A DNA stretch of 64,000 nt from Lysinibacter sp. HNR (GCF_029760935.1 NZ_CP121684.1:558001-622000); one strand, 5' to 3'; shown: positions 54,227 to 63,328, numbered from the stretch's first letter. The notes: generated by a model from the sequence alone, not told the origin. Numbers and translations: made by a program.

Positions 54227-55401
54227 GGGGCAGCAGCTTTCTGGGTTGATGAGGACTGTGGGCTTGCGTGGGTAAGCGTATCAACATCGATGGAGTGGAT
54301 GAGTTCAACCAGGCGGGTAAGCACGGTCGGGTCCGTCTCCGGGGGCACCCCGTGCCCGAGGTTTGCCACGTGGCTGCGCGCGCTGCGGCCCCGGCGAAGG
54401 ACCTCGTGGGTGTCATCCGCGAGGCGGTCCCACGGTGCCGCGAGCAGGGCCGGGTCGATATTGCCCTGCAGGGTGACATCAGAACCCAGCTGTGCGGCGG
54501 CCTCGTCAAGGGGGGTGCGGTAGTCCACGCCCACGGCATCCACAAATCGACGTTCGGTGCCCAGGGTGCGAAACTCGGGGAGCAGTTGTGGACCCACCAG
54601 CCCAAAGTGAATGAGCGGAACGTGGCGGGTTTCGCCTCCTACCGTGTAGGGGGTGTTACGCACCGCGTCAAAAGCGCGCACGGAGGCCGGGGCCACGTAG
54701 CGCACATAATCTGCCCGCGAGAGAGAACCGGCCCAGGAGTCAAAAAGCTGCGCGGCGCTCGCCCCGGCCTCCACCTGGGCCGAGAGAAATTTACCGGTGA
54801 TGTGCGCGGTCCAGCCCATGAGCGCTGTCCACGTCTCTGGCTGAGAACGCATGAGGGTGCGGGCGCGGATGTGATCCTTTGATGGGCCGCCCTCCACCAG
54901 GTAGGCCGCGAGGGTGAAGGGTGCTCCCGCAAAACCAATGAGGGGTGTTGCACCAAGCTCCGCCACGGTGTGGGCAACACCCTCCCGTACTGGGTCGAGG
55001 GCTGCAGGGTCGAGGTCTGGGAGGGAAAGGACGTCCTCCATCGTACGAATAGGATGTGCAAAAACGGGCCCTTTGCCCGCGATAATCTCTACATCAACAC
55101 CCGCAAGCTTCAGAGGAACCACAATATCGCTGAAGAAAATTCCGGCGTCAACCCCGTGGCGCCTCACCGGCTGGAGAGTGATTTCACTGCTCAGCTCCGG
55201 GTCGAGACAGGCATCGAGCATCCTCACCCCCACGCGCAGGTCGCGATACTCGGGCAGTGATCGACCCGCCTGCCGCATAAACCACACGGGGGTGCGCTTC
55301 TGCCGCACACCCTGGTAGGCGCGCACCAGCGGCGACTCGGCGGTAACACCGGATACCAGCGGATGGTTGTGATCAAGGACTGTTGATACTGCGGCGGGCA
55401 T
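54223..55401 (-). CDS. hemE: Uroporphyrinogen decarboxylase
   Basis: HemE removes four carboxyl groups from uroporphyrinogen III to give coproporphyrinogen III. The 392-residue protein has the substrate-binding RQAGRSLPEYRDLR near residue 45, GIFFSDIVVPLKLAGVDVEI, GFAGAPFTLAAYLVEGGPSK and LQGNIDPALLAAP. It is slightly longer than usual owing to short Ala-rich ends. It opens the minus-strand haem operon, and a TATAGT box lies about 22 bp before its ATG. Confidence 0.96.
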   Translation of the reverse strand: MPAAVSTVLDHNHPLVSGVTAESPLVRAYQGVRQKRTPVWFMRQAGRSLPEYRDLRVGVRMLDACLDPELSSEITLQPVRRHGVDAGIFFSDIVVPLKLAGVDVEIIAGKGPVFAHPIRTMEDVLSLPDLDPAALDPVREGVAHTVAELGATPLIGFAGAPFTLAAYLVEGGPSKDHIRARTLMRSQPETWTALMGWTAHITGKFLSAQVEAGASAAQLFDSWAGSLSRADYVRYVAPASVRAFDAVRNTPYTVGGETRHVPLIHFGLVGPQLLPEFRTLGTERRFVDAVGVDYRTPLDEAAAQLGSDVTLQGNIDPALLAAPWDRLADDTHEVLRRGRSARSHVANLGHGVPPETDPTVLTRLVELIHSIDVDTLTHASPQSSSTQKAAAP

Positions 55402-55422
55402 AGGTTTTATTCTTTCAGAAAA

Positions 55423-55428
55423 ACTATA
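55423..55428 (-). promoter_or_regulatory. Possible -10 box of the hemE operon
   Basis: On the minus strand TATAGT lies 21 nt before the hemE ATG, leaving room for a short leader with GAAAG as a weak ribosome binding site. No clear -35 is seen. Confidence 0.38.
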
Positions 55429-55495
55429 AAACGTGGTGTGACCGGGATAGCGGCTTTCCTGAGCGTGTATCCAGGAAGAAGTGTGATGTAGCGGT

Positions 55496-55501
55496 TAGAA
55501 T
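55496..55501 (+). promoter_or_regulatory. -10 box of a leaderless hemA promoter
   Basis: TAGAAT is followed by 7 nt and the GTG at 55509. There is no ribosome binding site between, so the hemA transcript probably starts at or next to the GTG. Confidence 0.58.
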
Positions 55502-55508
55502 CGTAGCC

Positions 55509-56906
55509 GTGCTGTTGTGTCTATCTGCAAGTCACAAGAACGCCGATTTTGAAACCCTTGAGGTTCTTTCGCAGGGTATGGGCGGCTTGTCCCTTCGGGT
55601 TGCCGAGGAGATGTCTTTTATCGTGGGTACCGTCACGATCGCCACGTGCAACAGGGTTGAGGTGTACGTTGACGTTGAAGAACCCGTCACCGCGATTCAG
55701 GCCGTCACCGTTGAGGGACTGGTCGAGTGCATAGCTGCCGAGGTGGGGCTCGACTTTCAGCACGTACGTGACTCCTTTGCCGTCTACCTCAATATGGATG
55801 TTGCCGAGCACCTTTTTCGTGTTTCGAGCGGGCTTGAGTCCCTAGCTGTGGGTGAAGACGAGATTGCCGGACAGGTGCGGCGCGCGCTTGAAGCTGCCCG
55901 GGCAACGGGAACCACAAGCGCCGATCTTGAGCGTCTTTTTCAGCGTGCCTCTCAAACCTCCCGCGGAATTAAGAGCGCCGCCGGTGTTGGTGAGGCTCAG
56001 CGTTCGCTTGCCCGTCTGGCCTTTGAACTTGTCGAGAGCCGGGTGATCGACTGGCAGGCGGTGCGTGTTCTTCTTGTTGGCACCGGGTCATACGCTCGTG
56101 TGGCTTTGGCCGCGCTTCGCGAGCGGAGGGTCATCAACCTCTCCGTGTATTCTGTGTCCGGGCGTGCCGAGGAGTTTGCCCGCAGGCGAGAGCTTGTTCC
56201 CGTGTCTCACGGCGATTACACCTCGGCGGCGGCATCTGCCGATCTCATCGTCTGCTGTACGACGGGGGATGGATTTGTCATCGAGGCCGATACCCTGCTT
56301 CGGGGTCGCTCTCAGCTTATTCCCGGTTCCGGCGCCCTGCTTGATATGTCGGTTGAGTGCCCCGTGGGGCGCGACACAGAAAGCATCTCGCTCGCGGCCG
56401 TGGACCCGCTCGGCACCGCAAAGATGTCGCAGATTGTGGTGGACTTAGGACTTCCGCGCAATGTTAATCCCAATATCGCGGATGTGTCGGGGGTGGAACT
56501 GCTTGATCTTGAAACGATCCGGTTGCACTCTCCCGTGACCGCGCTGCGGGCATCGCAAAAAGCGGAGGAGCTTGTTGACCGGGCGGTGCGAAAATTTTCT
56601 CGGGTTACCGAGGAACAAAATTTGGCACCGGCTATGGTGGCAATCCGAGAGTATTTTCTTGATCATGCCGATGACGAGATCGAGAGAGTTCGTGCGCGCG
56701 GAGGAAATACCGGCCCCACCGAGGTTGCGCTCCGCCACCTGGTGAGTGTGTTGCTGCACGAGCCGATGGTGCGTGCGCGGGAGCTTGCGCGTCAGGGAGA
56801 GGGAACGCGTTACACCGAGGCCCTTAACGCTCTCTTCGGAATTGTTGTGGCGGGAGAGGCAGACGAACAAAACGGCGGAGAATCCGCTGTGGAGAGTGCG
56901 GGATAA
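55509..56906 (+). CDS. hemA: Glutamyl-tRNA reductase
   Basis: HemA reduces glutamyl-tRNA to glutamate-1-semialdehyde, the first committed step of haem synthesis. The 465-residue protein has CLSASHKNADFETLEVL, TIATCNRVEVYVDVEE with the catalytic Cys, GLESLAVGEDEIAGQVRRAL, FQRASQTSRGIKSAAGVGEA, the NADPH region VRVLLVGTGSYARVALAAL, and DLGLPRNVNPNIADVSGVEL. The C-terminal dimerisation helix is present. It is divergent from hemE with 107 bp between and is coupled to the next gene (TAATG overlap). Confidence 0.96.
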   Translation: MLLCLSASHKNADFETLEVLSQGMGGLSLRVAEEMSFIVGTVTIATCNRVEVYVDVEEPVTAIQAVTVEGLVECIAAEVGLDFQHVRDSFAVYLNMDVAEHLFRVSSGLESLAVGEDEIAGQVRRALEAARATGTTSADLERLFQRASQTSRGIKSAAGVGEAQRSLARLAFELVESRVIDWQAVRVLLVGTGSYARVALAALRERRVINLSVYSVSGRAEEFARRRELVPVSHGDYTSAAASADLIVCCTTGDGFVIEADTLLRGRSQLIPGSGALLDMSVECPVGRDTESISLAAVDPLGTAKMSQIVVDLGLPRNVNPNIADVSGVELLDLETIRLHSPVTALRASQKAEELVDRAVRKFSRVTEEQNLAPAMVAIREYFLDHADDEIERVRARGGNTGPTEVALRHLVSVLLHEPMVRARELARQGEGTRYTEALNALFGIVVAGEADEQNGGESAVESAG

Positions 56907-57781
56907 TGACATCTCATGAGGGTTCGAGACTGGGCCTACTTCTTGATGTGGACGGGCCAATTGCTAGCCCGGTGACACGAACAATTAATATTCCCGAGAT
57001 TGCACAGCTTCTTGTACAGCTTGCGGGCCGTGGAGTGCCCGTTGTGTTTAATACGGGTCGCTCCGACGCTTTTCTTCGGGACACTGTTTTACCGCCGCTT
57101 CGTGAGGCCGGGTTGGCAGACGACACCGTGCTGTACGGGGTCTGCGAAAAGGGGGCCGTCTGGTTTCGCTTTACCGCGAGCGGTATCGGGGAGATCACTG
57201 TTGATCCCGAGACCTCGGTTCCCGCAGGGTTCTCCGAGTGGGCGGAGGGTGTGATCACCTCTCGATTCTCAGAGACCGTCTTCTTTGACACCACGAAGCG
57301 GGCGATGGTCTCGATAGAGCAGCACACCCACGTATCTTCGGATGATTATCTTGCGCTGCAGCCCACAATCGACCGGGTTTTCTTCGACGAGCTTGTGCGT
57401 CTGGGGCACGGAGTTGAACGGCTCGACCGTGTGACATCAGACGCCACGGGGAAGGTGTCTTTCCGGATTGACCCCACCATTATTTCTACGGATATTGAGA
57501 GTGTTCTCCTGGGTAAGGATCGCGGGGCGAGGCGTGCTTTTGAGCTGATTGGTGAGGACAGCGAGCTTCCTCTGGAGTGGCGCACCCTCGGCGACTCGCG
57601 CACCGACTACGCGATGGCAGACTGGCTGCACGAGCGCGGTTACACGGTAGAGCATGCCGATGTTCGCCCCTCCGACGGGCTGCTTGACCGTCCCTACCCC
57701 GTGCGCACCGCAGGGGAACTCATCCACGATGAGGCCGGTGTGGTGTTTCTGCGGGAGTGGCTGGAGCTCGCCGGGCGATGA
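56906..57781 (+). CDS. HAD-superfamily hydrolase
   Basis: The 291-residue protein has HAD motif I in LGLLLDVDGPIASPVTR, motif II in VVFNTGRSDAFL, a motif III lysine probably in SVLLGKDRGARRAFEL, and motif IV in WRTLGDSRTDYAMADWL. The insertion between motifs II and III is of the Cof/sucrose-phosphatase-like cap type. The first aspartate pair is intact (DVDG), so it should be a phosphatase; the substrate is unknown. Its ATG overlaps the hemA stop (TAATG), and its own stop overlaps the next ATG, so it is expressed with hemA. A link to haem synthesis is not established. Confidence 0.82.
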   Translation: MTSHEGSRLGLLLDVDGPIASPVTRTINIPEIAQLLVQLAGRGVPVVFNTGRSDAFLRDTVLPPLREAGLADDTVLYGVCEKGAVWFRFTASGIGEITVDPETSVPAGFSEWAEGVITSRFSETVFFDTTKRAMVSIEQHTHVSSDDYLALQPTIDRVFFDELVRLGHGVERLDRVTSDATGKVSFRIDPTIISTDIESVLLGKDRGARRAFELIGEDSELPLEWRTLGDSRTDYAMADWLHERGYTVEHADVRPSDGLLDRPYPVRTAGELIHDEAGVVFLREWLELAGR

Positions 57782-58308
57782 GCGTGCACTCCCTTGAGCT
57801 CAGCGCCCGAACGCTGCTCTTTACCGAGGAGATTACCGGTCTAGAGGATTTTGTCCACCACCCGGATGACGTGCTGGTGGACATTATCGAGCAGCCCGAA
57901 GAGTCGGCCACCCTGTGGCGCGAGAGGCGCTTGCTGATTCCGGGGTGGAGTGCAGGTGCGGTGCTGATCGGTTACGGCGGGAAGCCCCTCATTGATCTCA
58001 CCATGTGGGACGCCGTCTGGCCGTTGTGGTCGCATCTGGTGACGGTTGTTGAGGAGTATCTTGATGCGGGGCGGAGCGAAATTAGTTTTCCCACCCAACC
58101 CATCGATTTTCTGCTCTACGATCGTGGAGGCAACACTTTTGCGCTGGTGGGTGATACCGAGATGGATGTTCATCGTGAGAGCTTCATCGATCAATTGCTT
58201 TTGGCTGCACACCAGTTTTTTGACTGGATAGAAGAGTTCACCGATGACGACGCCGCACACGAGCTGGAGCGGGTGGCGGAACTTCTGGCGGCTCGCCGGG
58301 CGGAATAA
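57778..58308 (+). CDS. Hypothetical protein coupled to the HAD gene
   Basis: I do not recognise this 176-residue protein. It is acidic, with no signal peptide or membrane helix. It has a mixed alpha/beta look, with LLIPGWSAGAVLIGYGGKPL and ISFPTQPIDFLLYDRGGNTF as the most ordered parts, and a C-terminal helix rich in Glu and Ala. The ATG at 57778 overlaps the HAD stop (ATGA), which fixes the start over the longer frame at 57757. It closes the hemA-HAD operon. Codon use is like its neighbours, so it is a real gene. Confidence 0.7.
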   Translation: MSVHSLELSARTLLFTEEITGLEDFVHHPDDVLVDIIEQPEESATLWRERRLLIPGWSAGAVLIGYGGKPLIDLTMWDAVWPLWSHLVTVVEEYLDAGRSEISFPTQPIDFLLYDRGGNTFALVGDTEMDVHRESFIDQLLLAAHQFFDWIEEFTDDDAAHELERVAELLAARRAE

Positions 58309-58347
58309 TTTTTAATACCGGACCGAGACTTCACAGGCTTCATAGCG

Positions 58348-58353
58348 TAGAAT
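58348..58353 (+). promoter_or_regulatory. Possible -10 box of the helicase gene
   Basis: TAGAAT lies about 207 nt before the helicase ATG. If used, the mRNA would have a leader of about 200 nt containing an inverted repeat. No matching -35 is evident. Confidence 0.4.
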
Positions 58354-58417
58354 AACTCTGTCGGCTCTAGACACTGCACACGTTGTGCGGATGGGTTTGT
58401 AAGTCTGGTGGGCCGGT

Positions 58418-58441
58418 TTTATACGCAATACCGCGTATAAA
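58418..58441. promoter_or_regulatory. 9-bp inverted repeat in the helicase leader
   Basis: TTTATACGC (58418-58426) and GCGTATAAA (58433-58441) are perfectly complementary around AATACC. It may be an RNA hairpin in the leader or a protein site. Confidence 0.5.
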
Positions 58442-58559
58442 TACACTGATGTGAACGGTCCCGGTCAGCATCCCGGGTAACAAGAGAGTTGTTGCAGCTT
58501 ATATTTATGCTGCGCTGTGACTCACGCGATTCATGCACGAGTACAACCCGGAAAGTATC

Positions 58560-60689
58560 ATGCCCAAAAAGACGAAAAAGGGTGGCTTTAAAGCTGCCAA
58601 AAATTATATTCCTCAGGGATCAAAGACAAAGCATCGCAGTGCGGGGTCGGATCAACCGGGTGCCAAGAAGGCACGCTGGACGCTAGAGGAACGCGAGGCG
58701 CGTCGCGAACGCACCGACCGTTTCCCGCGAGATATCCGAGACGCGCGCGGTTACCGAGTCCGCTCGGCAGACCACGATTCCCGAGACAGACACCAGACCC
58801 GCGAAGAATCAGCGTTTCGTTCTGAGCGTGGCGGCTACGGAAGCAGCGACGGCGGGGGGTCCTTCTCGCGTACGCGGGGTGAGTACAATCGTTATGGTTC
58901 CGGAGGCCGCGATGGACGCGGGCGTGACGAGCGCGGACGCAACGACTACGCTCGTAGCGAGCGTGGACGCAACAGCTATGCCCGTAGTGACCGGGGGCGT
59001 GATGGCTATGCACGTGACGAGCGGGAACGCAATGATCGTGGACATGCGCGATTTGAAAGCCGTGCTCAAAAAAACGGTGCTCATGGTGGCGGTTACAGCG
59101 GAAATACCCGATACGACCGTAACTCTCAGCGTGAGCGGGGCAGGTCAGCACAGACTAATCATCCAAACCATGACTCCCACGGGGGGCCTTCAAACTCCGG
59201 TGAACGTTTGACACGTCGCTACTTTGATGAGAGCGGCACCGAGCGTGGGTTTAGTAACTACACCGATCGTAAGGGAGATTTCCGCGAAGGCCGCGCTTCC
59301 CGCGAGAGTCGTGTTCCCCGTGAAGGTCGTGCCCTGCGGGGTTCTCGTGAAGGTTATGTTCCCCGTGAGGACCGCTTTTCCCGTGGAAACCGCGATCTCC
59401 GTGCTTCTCGCCGCGAGGAGCGCGGCGCGAGCGACGGCTATCAGCCCTCTGAGAGTGCCGGACGCTCCCGGTTCGTTCCGGAGGAAGATGTCGTGCTGGA
59501 GCGTCTGGAAGCCCGAGCCACGGTTGCTGCCGATGTGAGCGACCTGAGCTGGCAGGACCTGGGCTTGGGTGGCAATATTACTCGCGCTCTTACAGAGCTG
59601 GGTGCAGCAACCCCCTTCCCCATTCAGGCCGCCACCATCCCTGACGTTCTCAAGGGACGCGATGTGCTGGGTAGGGGGCGCACGGGATCGGGTAAGACCA
59701 TTGCCTTTGGTGCTCCCCTTGTTGAAAAACTGATGGAAAACGGTGGGGGCCGCAACCGTGGACCGGGTCGCAATCCTCGGGCTCTCATCCTTGCGCCGAC
59801 TCGCGAGCTTGCCCTGCAGATTGATCGCACGGTTCAGCCCATCGCACGCTCGGTGGGGTTGTTTACCACCCAAATTTACGGTGGGGTGCCGCAGGGTCGC
59901 CAGGTTGGAGCCATCAATCGTGGTGTGGACATCATCATTGGAACGCCGGGTCGCATTCAAGATCTCATTGATCAGGGCAGGCTTGATCTTTCCGACATTG
60001 CGCTAACCGTTCTTGATGAGGCGGATCATATGTGTGACTTGGGATTCCTGGAACCGGTTCAGAAGATACTGCAACATACCAAGCGTGGTGGGCAGAAGCT
60101 TCTTTTCTCCGCGACTCTCGATAAGGGTGTTAAGACACTGATTGATGAGTTTCTTGTGAATCCTGCCATACACGAGGTCGCGGGTGAGGACCAGGCCTCG
60201 GGCACCATTGATCACCGCGTATTGCTGGTGGATCGCGCCGATAAAGAGCTGGTCATTGAGCAGCTTGCCGATCGTCAAGACGGTGCAAAAACCCTGATTT
60301 TCTCTCGTACTCGCTCCTATGCGGAGCGTCTCACCGAGCTTTTGGAAGACGCTGGTATTGCCGCAGTAAGCCTGCACGGTGACCTTAACCAGGCTCGCCG
60401 TACGCGCAACCTGGATAAGTTAGCCCGGGGGCGGGTGAACGTTCTTGTTGCGACGGATGTTGCTGCACGAGGAATCCACGTTGACGATATCGACCTGGTG
60501 ATTCAGGCGGATCCGCCGGAGGAGTATAAGACCTACATGCACCGCGCCGGTCGTACTGGTCGTGCGGGACGCACGGGGACGGTTGTGACTTTGATTCCAC
60601 GGACGCGTCAGCGCCGCACCAGAGAGTTACTTGAGAGGGCCGAGATTACGGCGGACTTCACACCGTTTTATCCCGGCGACAGCCTCTAA
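58560..60689 (+). CDS. DEAD-box RNA helicase with Arg/Gly-rich N-terminal extension
   Basis: The 709-residue protein has a basic N-terminus (MPKKTKKGGFKAAKNYIP) and an Arg/Gly/Asp/Ser-rich, repeat-like extension to about residue 320 (units such as RGRNDYARSE). The helicase core follows: Q motif FPIQAATIPDVLKGRDVLG, Walker A GRGRTGSGKT (near 371), PTRELALQI, GTPGRIQDL, DEAD in VLDEADHM (486-489), SAT, TLIFSRTRSYAERLTELL, ATDVAARGIHVDDIDLV and HRAGRTGRAGRTG. It remodels RNA, probably in ribosome assembly or cold adaptation. I chose the ATG at 58560, which has GGAAAG 4 nt upstream, over the ATG at 58533. The stop overlaps the stop of the next gene on the other strand. Confidence 0.92.
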   Translation: MPKKTKKGGFKAAKNYIPQGSKTKHRSAGSDQPGAKKARWTLEEREARRERTDRFPRDIRDARGYRVRSADHDSRDRHQTREESAFRSERGGYGSSDGGGSFSRTRGEYNRYGSGGRDGRGRDERGRNDYARSERGRNSYARSDRGRDGYARDERERNDRGHARFESRAQKNGAHGGGYSGNTRYDRNSQRERGRSAQTNHPNHDSHGGPSNSGERLTRRYFDESGTERGFSNYTDRKGDFREGRASRESRVPREGRALRGSREGYVPREDRFSRGNRDLRASRREERGASDGYQPSESAGRSRFVPEEDVVLERLEARATVAADVSDLSWQDLGLGGNITRALTELGAATPFPIQAATIPDVLKGRDVLGRGRTGSGKTIAFGAPLVEKLMENGGGRNRGPGRNPRALILAPTRELALQIDRTVQPIARSVGLFTTQIYGGVPQGRQVGAINRGVDIIIGTPGRIQDLIDQGRLDLSDIALTVLDEADHMCDLGFLEPVQKILQHTKRGGQKLLFSATLDKGVKTLIDEFLVNPAIHEVAGEDQASGTIDHRVLLVDRADKELVIEQLADRQDGAKTLIFSRTRSYAERLTELLEDAGIAAVSLHGDLNQARRTRNLDKLARGRVNVLVATDVAARGIHVDDIDLVIQADPPEEYKTYMHRAGRTGRAGRTGTVVTLIPRTRQRRTRELLERAEITADFTPFYPGDSL

Positions 60690-62473
60690 CTATCTATACT
60701 GAGTCCCCGGGAGGATAGGTATGCACCAACAACGGCGCTATCTTCCTCTTCGGTGAGGCTCTGCAGGCCCGGTTCGGGGGAGGGGTCACTCAGCAGTTGG
60801 TTCAGGGCGCTGAGTTGAAACCCACAGGAAAGATCCGCTATTTCTATGGGGTCTCCCTCTCCCGCAGTGTCGCTTATCGCGTGTCCTTGAGCGAGTAGTG
60901 CCAGGGTCGGACCGTTCCGAAGATTGAGCGCCGAAATATCCTTGGAAACGGAACTGAGAGTCGCGCCAGCCTGGAGCGCAGCGTCGATCGCGATCTCTTG
61001 AGGCGCGCCCCCCGCAACCGCGAGCACCGCTCCGTCCAGGGCAGCGGATAGTGCATCAAGGGTAACGCTGTGTGCCATACCCGTGGCAGAGATGATGATT
61101 GCGGCCTGAGCTACCGTCTGGGTGAGGGGCGCTACCGGATACCCGTCAAAGGTTGCTTCCGCTGCTCGAACGGGATTGGTCTCACACACGGTTACCTTGC
61201 CGCCCAGGGCGGAGACCTGGCGTGCAATGCCGCGGCCGACTGCCCCATAACCGATGACCACCACACGGGTTGCGGTGAGCGGTGTGCTGTGCAGACCGCT
61301 CAGCAGATTGAGGACGGTGAATACGGTTGACTGTCCCCTACCGTAACCTTTGTCGAAGAGTTTTTTATATCCGCTGCCCTCGGTCGTAATAACGGGGAAG
61401 CGTAGCGATTGTAGCCCGTCTGCGGCGTCATCGGTCGCCCCCAGCACGGTATCAAGAACGTGGGGAAGCTCTGAATGGGCTAGGCGGATGAGGTGAGAAT
61501 CGCTGTCGATGATGAGCTGTGGGCGTTGTTCCAAGAGGGTGAGGGATGCTTCCCGGTCTTGTTCGGGTGTGTTGCCGCTGTGAGCATACACGGTAACACC
61601 GGCGTCGGTGAGGGCTGCCGCCAGGTCATCATCGGTTTCTGGGGCGGTGCACAGCACGGTCACGTGCGCTCCGCTCCGTGCGAGGTTCAGGGCGAGCACC
61701 GCTATCTTGGGGTCGAGTACTCGGCGAATAGCCACGCGCAAGCCTGAGATTTTCCCCCCGGCGGCCAGCTTCTCGCAGAACAACCGTGTGAGCGGCATAA
61801 AACGGGCGGCCCATTCGATGCGGCTTTTTCCCGCAGCGGCGGAGACGGGAGAGCTGTGTACACCGTGAAAGTCGCTCAGAAGCATCGCACTGGTGTTAAG
61901 CAACTCCGATTGTGAGCCGTGGCGGGGGACAACAAAAACATCTTTTTGGCCAAGGCGATAACGAGTGATCCCGGAGCGAGGGCTGTCTGGGACAAGCCCG
62001 GAATTGACGCTGGCGGTATCAAACCCTTCAAGGTCGATTCCCGGATGCAGCGCTCCGGCATCCACAATGAGGGTGTTTGGGGCAATGTCGGGGAGGTTCT
62101 CGGGGCCCGTCAGGGAAGACGATTCCCCGGTATCAATAAGGTAGCGCAACGCTCCCTGAGGGACTCTCTCCCGTGCCAGAGAAGAATTGCTATACACGTG
62201 CGCGCCCATGGCCCGGAGCGTGGGGAGCAGGTAGTGGGCGAGTGGGCCGTTTCCCCTCAGGAGAATTGTGGCTCCCGAAATAAGCAGGTTTGTGGTCGAG
62301 GCCAGGTGACGGATAAATCGTTCGCCGTGCTGAACCGTGGCTAGGGTGTGCCCAGCATGGCGGCTCCCCGGAGCTGCCGGACCCTGGCTAACAATCTCGT
62401 GTATCATCCCATTTATGGTAGCCCGGGCGAAGGTTCTTGTGCACTCATCCTTTGGTAGGGTTCTTGTATTCAC
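60686..62473 (-). CDS. S-adenosylhomocysteine hydrolase-like protein, probably divergent in function
   Basis: The 595-residue protein has an SAHH-like C-terminal part with VITTEGSGYKKLFDKGYGRG, the NAD loop VVVIGYGAVGRGIARQVSAL, IIISATGMAHSVTLDALSAA and IADLSCGFQLSALNQLL. In front, residues about 30-190 look like a second, degenerate Rossmann domain of the same type (LISGATILLRGNGPLAHYLL). By eye, the SAHH His and Glu of the active site (in CLHM and EETTTG contexts) are missing and Asn of FDN is Lys, while the adjacent Asp and one Lys remain. So it may not be a working hydrolase. GTG 62473 has AAGGG upstream; ATG 62407 behind a TACCAT box is an alternative. It is convergent with the helicase gene. 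Confidence 0.72.
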   Translation of the reverse strand: MNTRTLPKDECTRTFARATINGMIHEIVSQGPAAPGSRHAGHTLATVQHGERFIRHLASTTNLLISGATILLRGNGPLAHYLLPTLRAMGAHVYSNSSLARERVPQGALRYLIDTGESSSLTGPENLPDIAPNTLIVDAGALHPGIDLEGFDTASVNSGLVPDSPRSGITRYRLGQKDVFVVPRHGSQSELLNTSAMLLSDFHGVHSSPVSAAAGKSRIEWAARFMPLTRLFCEKLAAGGKISGLRVAIRRVLDPKIAVLALNLARSGAHVTVLCTAPETDDDLAAALTDAGVTVYAHSGNTPEQDREASLTLLEQRPQLIIDSDSHLIRLAHSELPHVLDTVLGATDDAADGLQSLRFPVITTEGSGYKKLFDKGYGRGQSTVFTVLNLLSGLHSTPLTATRVVVIGYGAVGRGIARQVSALGGKVTVCETNPVRAAEATFDGYPVAPLTQTVAQAAIIISATGMAHSVTLDALSAALDGAVLAVAGGAPQEIAIDAALQAGATLSSVSKDISALNLRNGPTLALLAQGHAISDTAGEGDPIEIADLSCGFQLSALNQLLSDPSPEPGLQSLTEEEDSAVVGAYLSSRGLSIDS

Positions 62474-62633
62474 CCGATTTCCCTTGAGCCGGAGGAATGC
62501 AGGCTTTTCAAGGAAAGCGATGAGGTTTCTCGGGTAGGCTTTGACCGGAAGCTCTTGTTTAGGGTGAGTTCCACACCATACCCCGCGCCAATTGGGTCGG
62601 GAAAAGTTAGATCACTAAGACCAAGGATTACGT

Positions 62634-63326
62634 ATGAAGCGTTATATTCTGCCCTCTACGATTGTGGGCGGGTTGCTAGCCATCTCTTTTGCTCCCGCAG
62701 CTCAGGCTCACGTTGTTGCCGATCCCACTTCGATTAGCGCGGGGGAACGCTCTACCGTGAGCTTTACATTTGAACACGGTTGTGACGCGTCGCCCACCAC
62801 GGGGCTGGTCGTGAGCATTCCCGAGGGTGTGGAGTCGGTCGCTCCTGTGCTCGACCCGGCCTGGAACATTACCACTCAGATGACGGGCGATGTTATTACC
62901 TCCGTCACCTATCAGGCTGTTGAACCTGTTGTGGACGGTATCTTTGCGGCCGCGCAAATGCGCATCCTTACCGCAGACGATGTGGCGGGTGAAACGCTGA
63001 GCTTCCCCACCCTACAGACCTGCGAGGTGGGCGAGACTAACTGGTCCGAGATAGCCGAGTCCGGTCAGGATGCTCACTCACTCGACCTGCCCGCGCCCGT
63101 GGTCTCCGTGTTCTCTGCCGACTCGAATGAACAGGGCACGATTGCGGTTGTTCCCGCTTCAGAAGCTGCGCCTCCCGTTGATATTTTTGCTCGGGTGCTG
63201 TCAATCATCGCGATTGTTGCCGCCCTTGCCGCGGGTGGTTCATCCTTTGCGGTTGCCCGGTCGGTCAAGCGTCTACAGGCCTCGTTGGTTTCCAGAGGCG
63301 GATCCTCCGACGCGAGCTCTCACTAA
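62634..63326 (+). CDS. ycnI: YcnI-like copper-binding protein (DUF1775)
   Basis: The 230-residue protein has a signal peptide ending in FAPAAQAHVVADPTSIS, so the mature protein begins with His as needed for the copper site of YcnI. It has the FEHGCDASPTTGLVVSIPEGV segment and Trp in LDPAWNITTQ. A C-terminal helix (ILSIIAIVAALAAGGSSF-like) anchors it in the membrane. The ATG has AAGGA about 6 nt upstream. It is followed within 3 bp by a CopC gene, the usual partner in copper handling. Confidence 0.9.
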   Translation: MKRYILPSTIVGGLLAISFAPAAQAHVVADPTSISAGERSTVSFTFEHGCDASPTTGLVVSIPEGVESVAPVLDPAWNITTQMTGDVITSVTYQAVEPVVDGIFAAAQMRILTADDVAGETLSFPTLQTCEVGETNWSEIAESGQDAHSLDLPAPVVSVFSADSNEQGTIAVVPASEAAPPVDIFARVLSIIAIVAALAAGGSSFAVARSVKRLQASLVSRGGSSDASSH

Positions 63327-63328
63327 TA

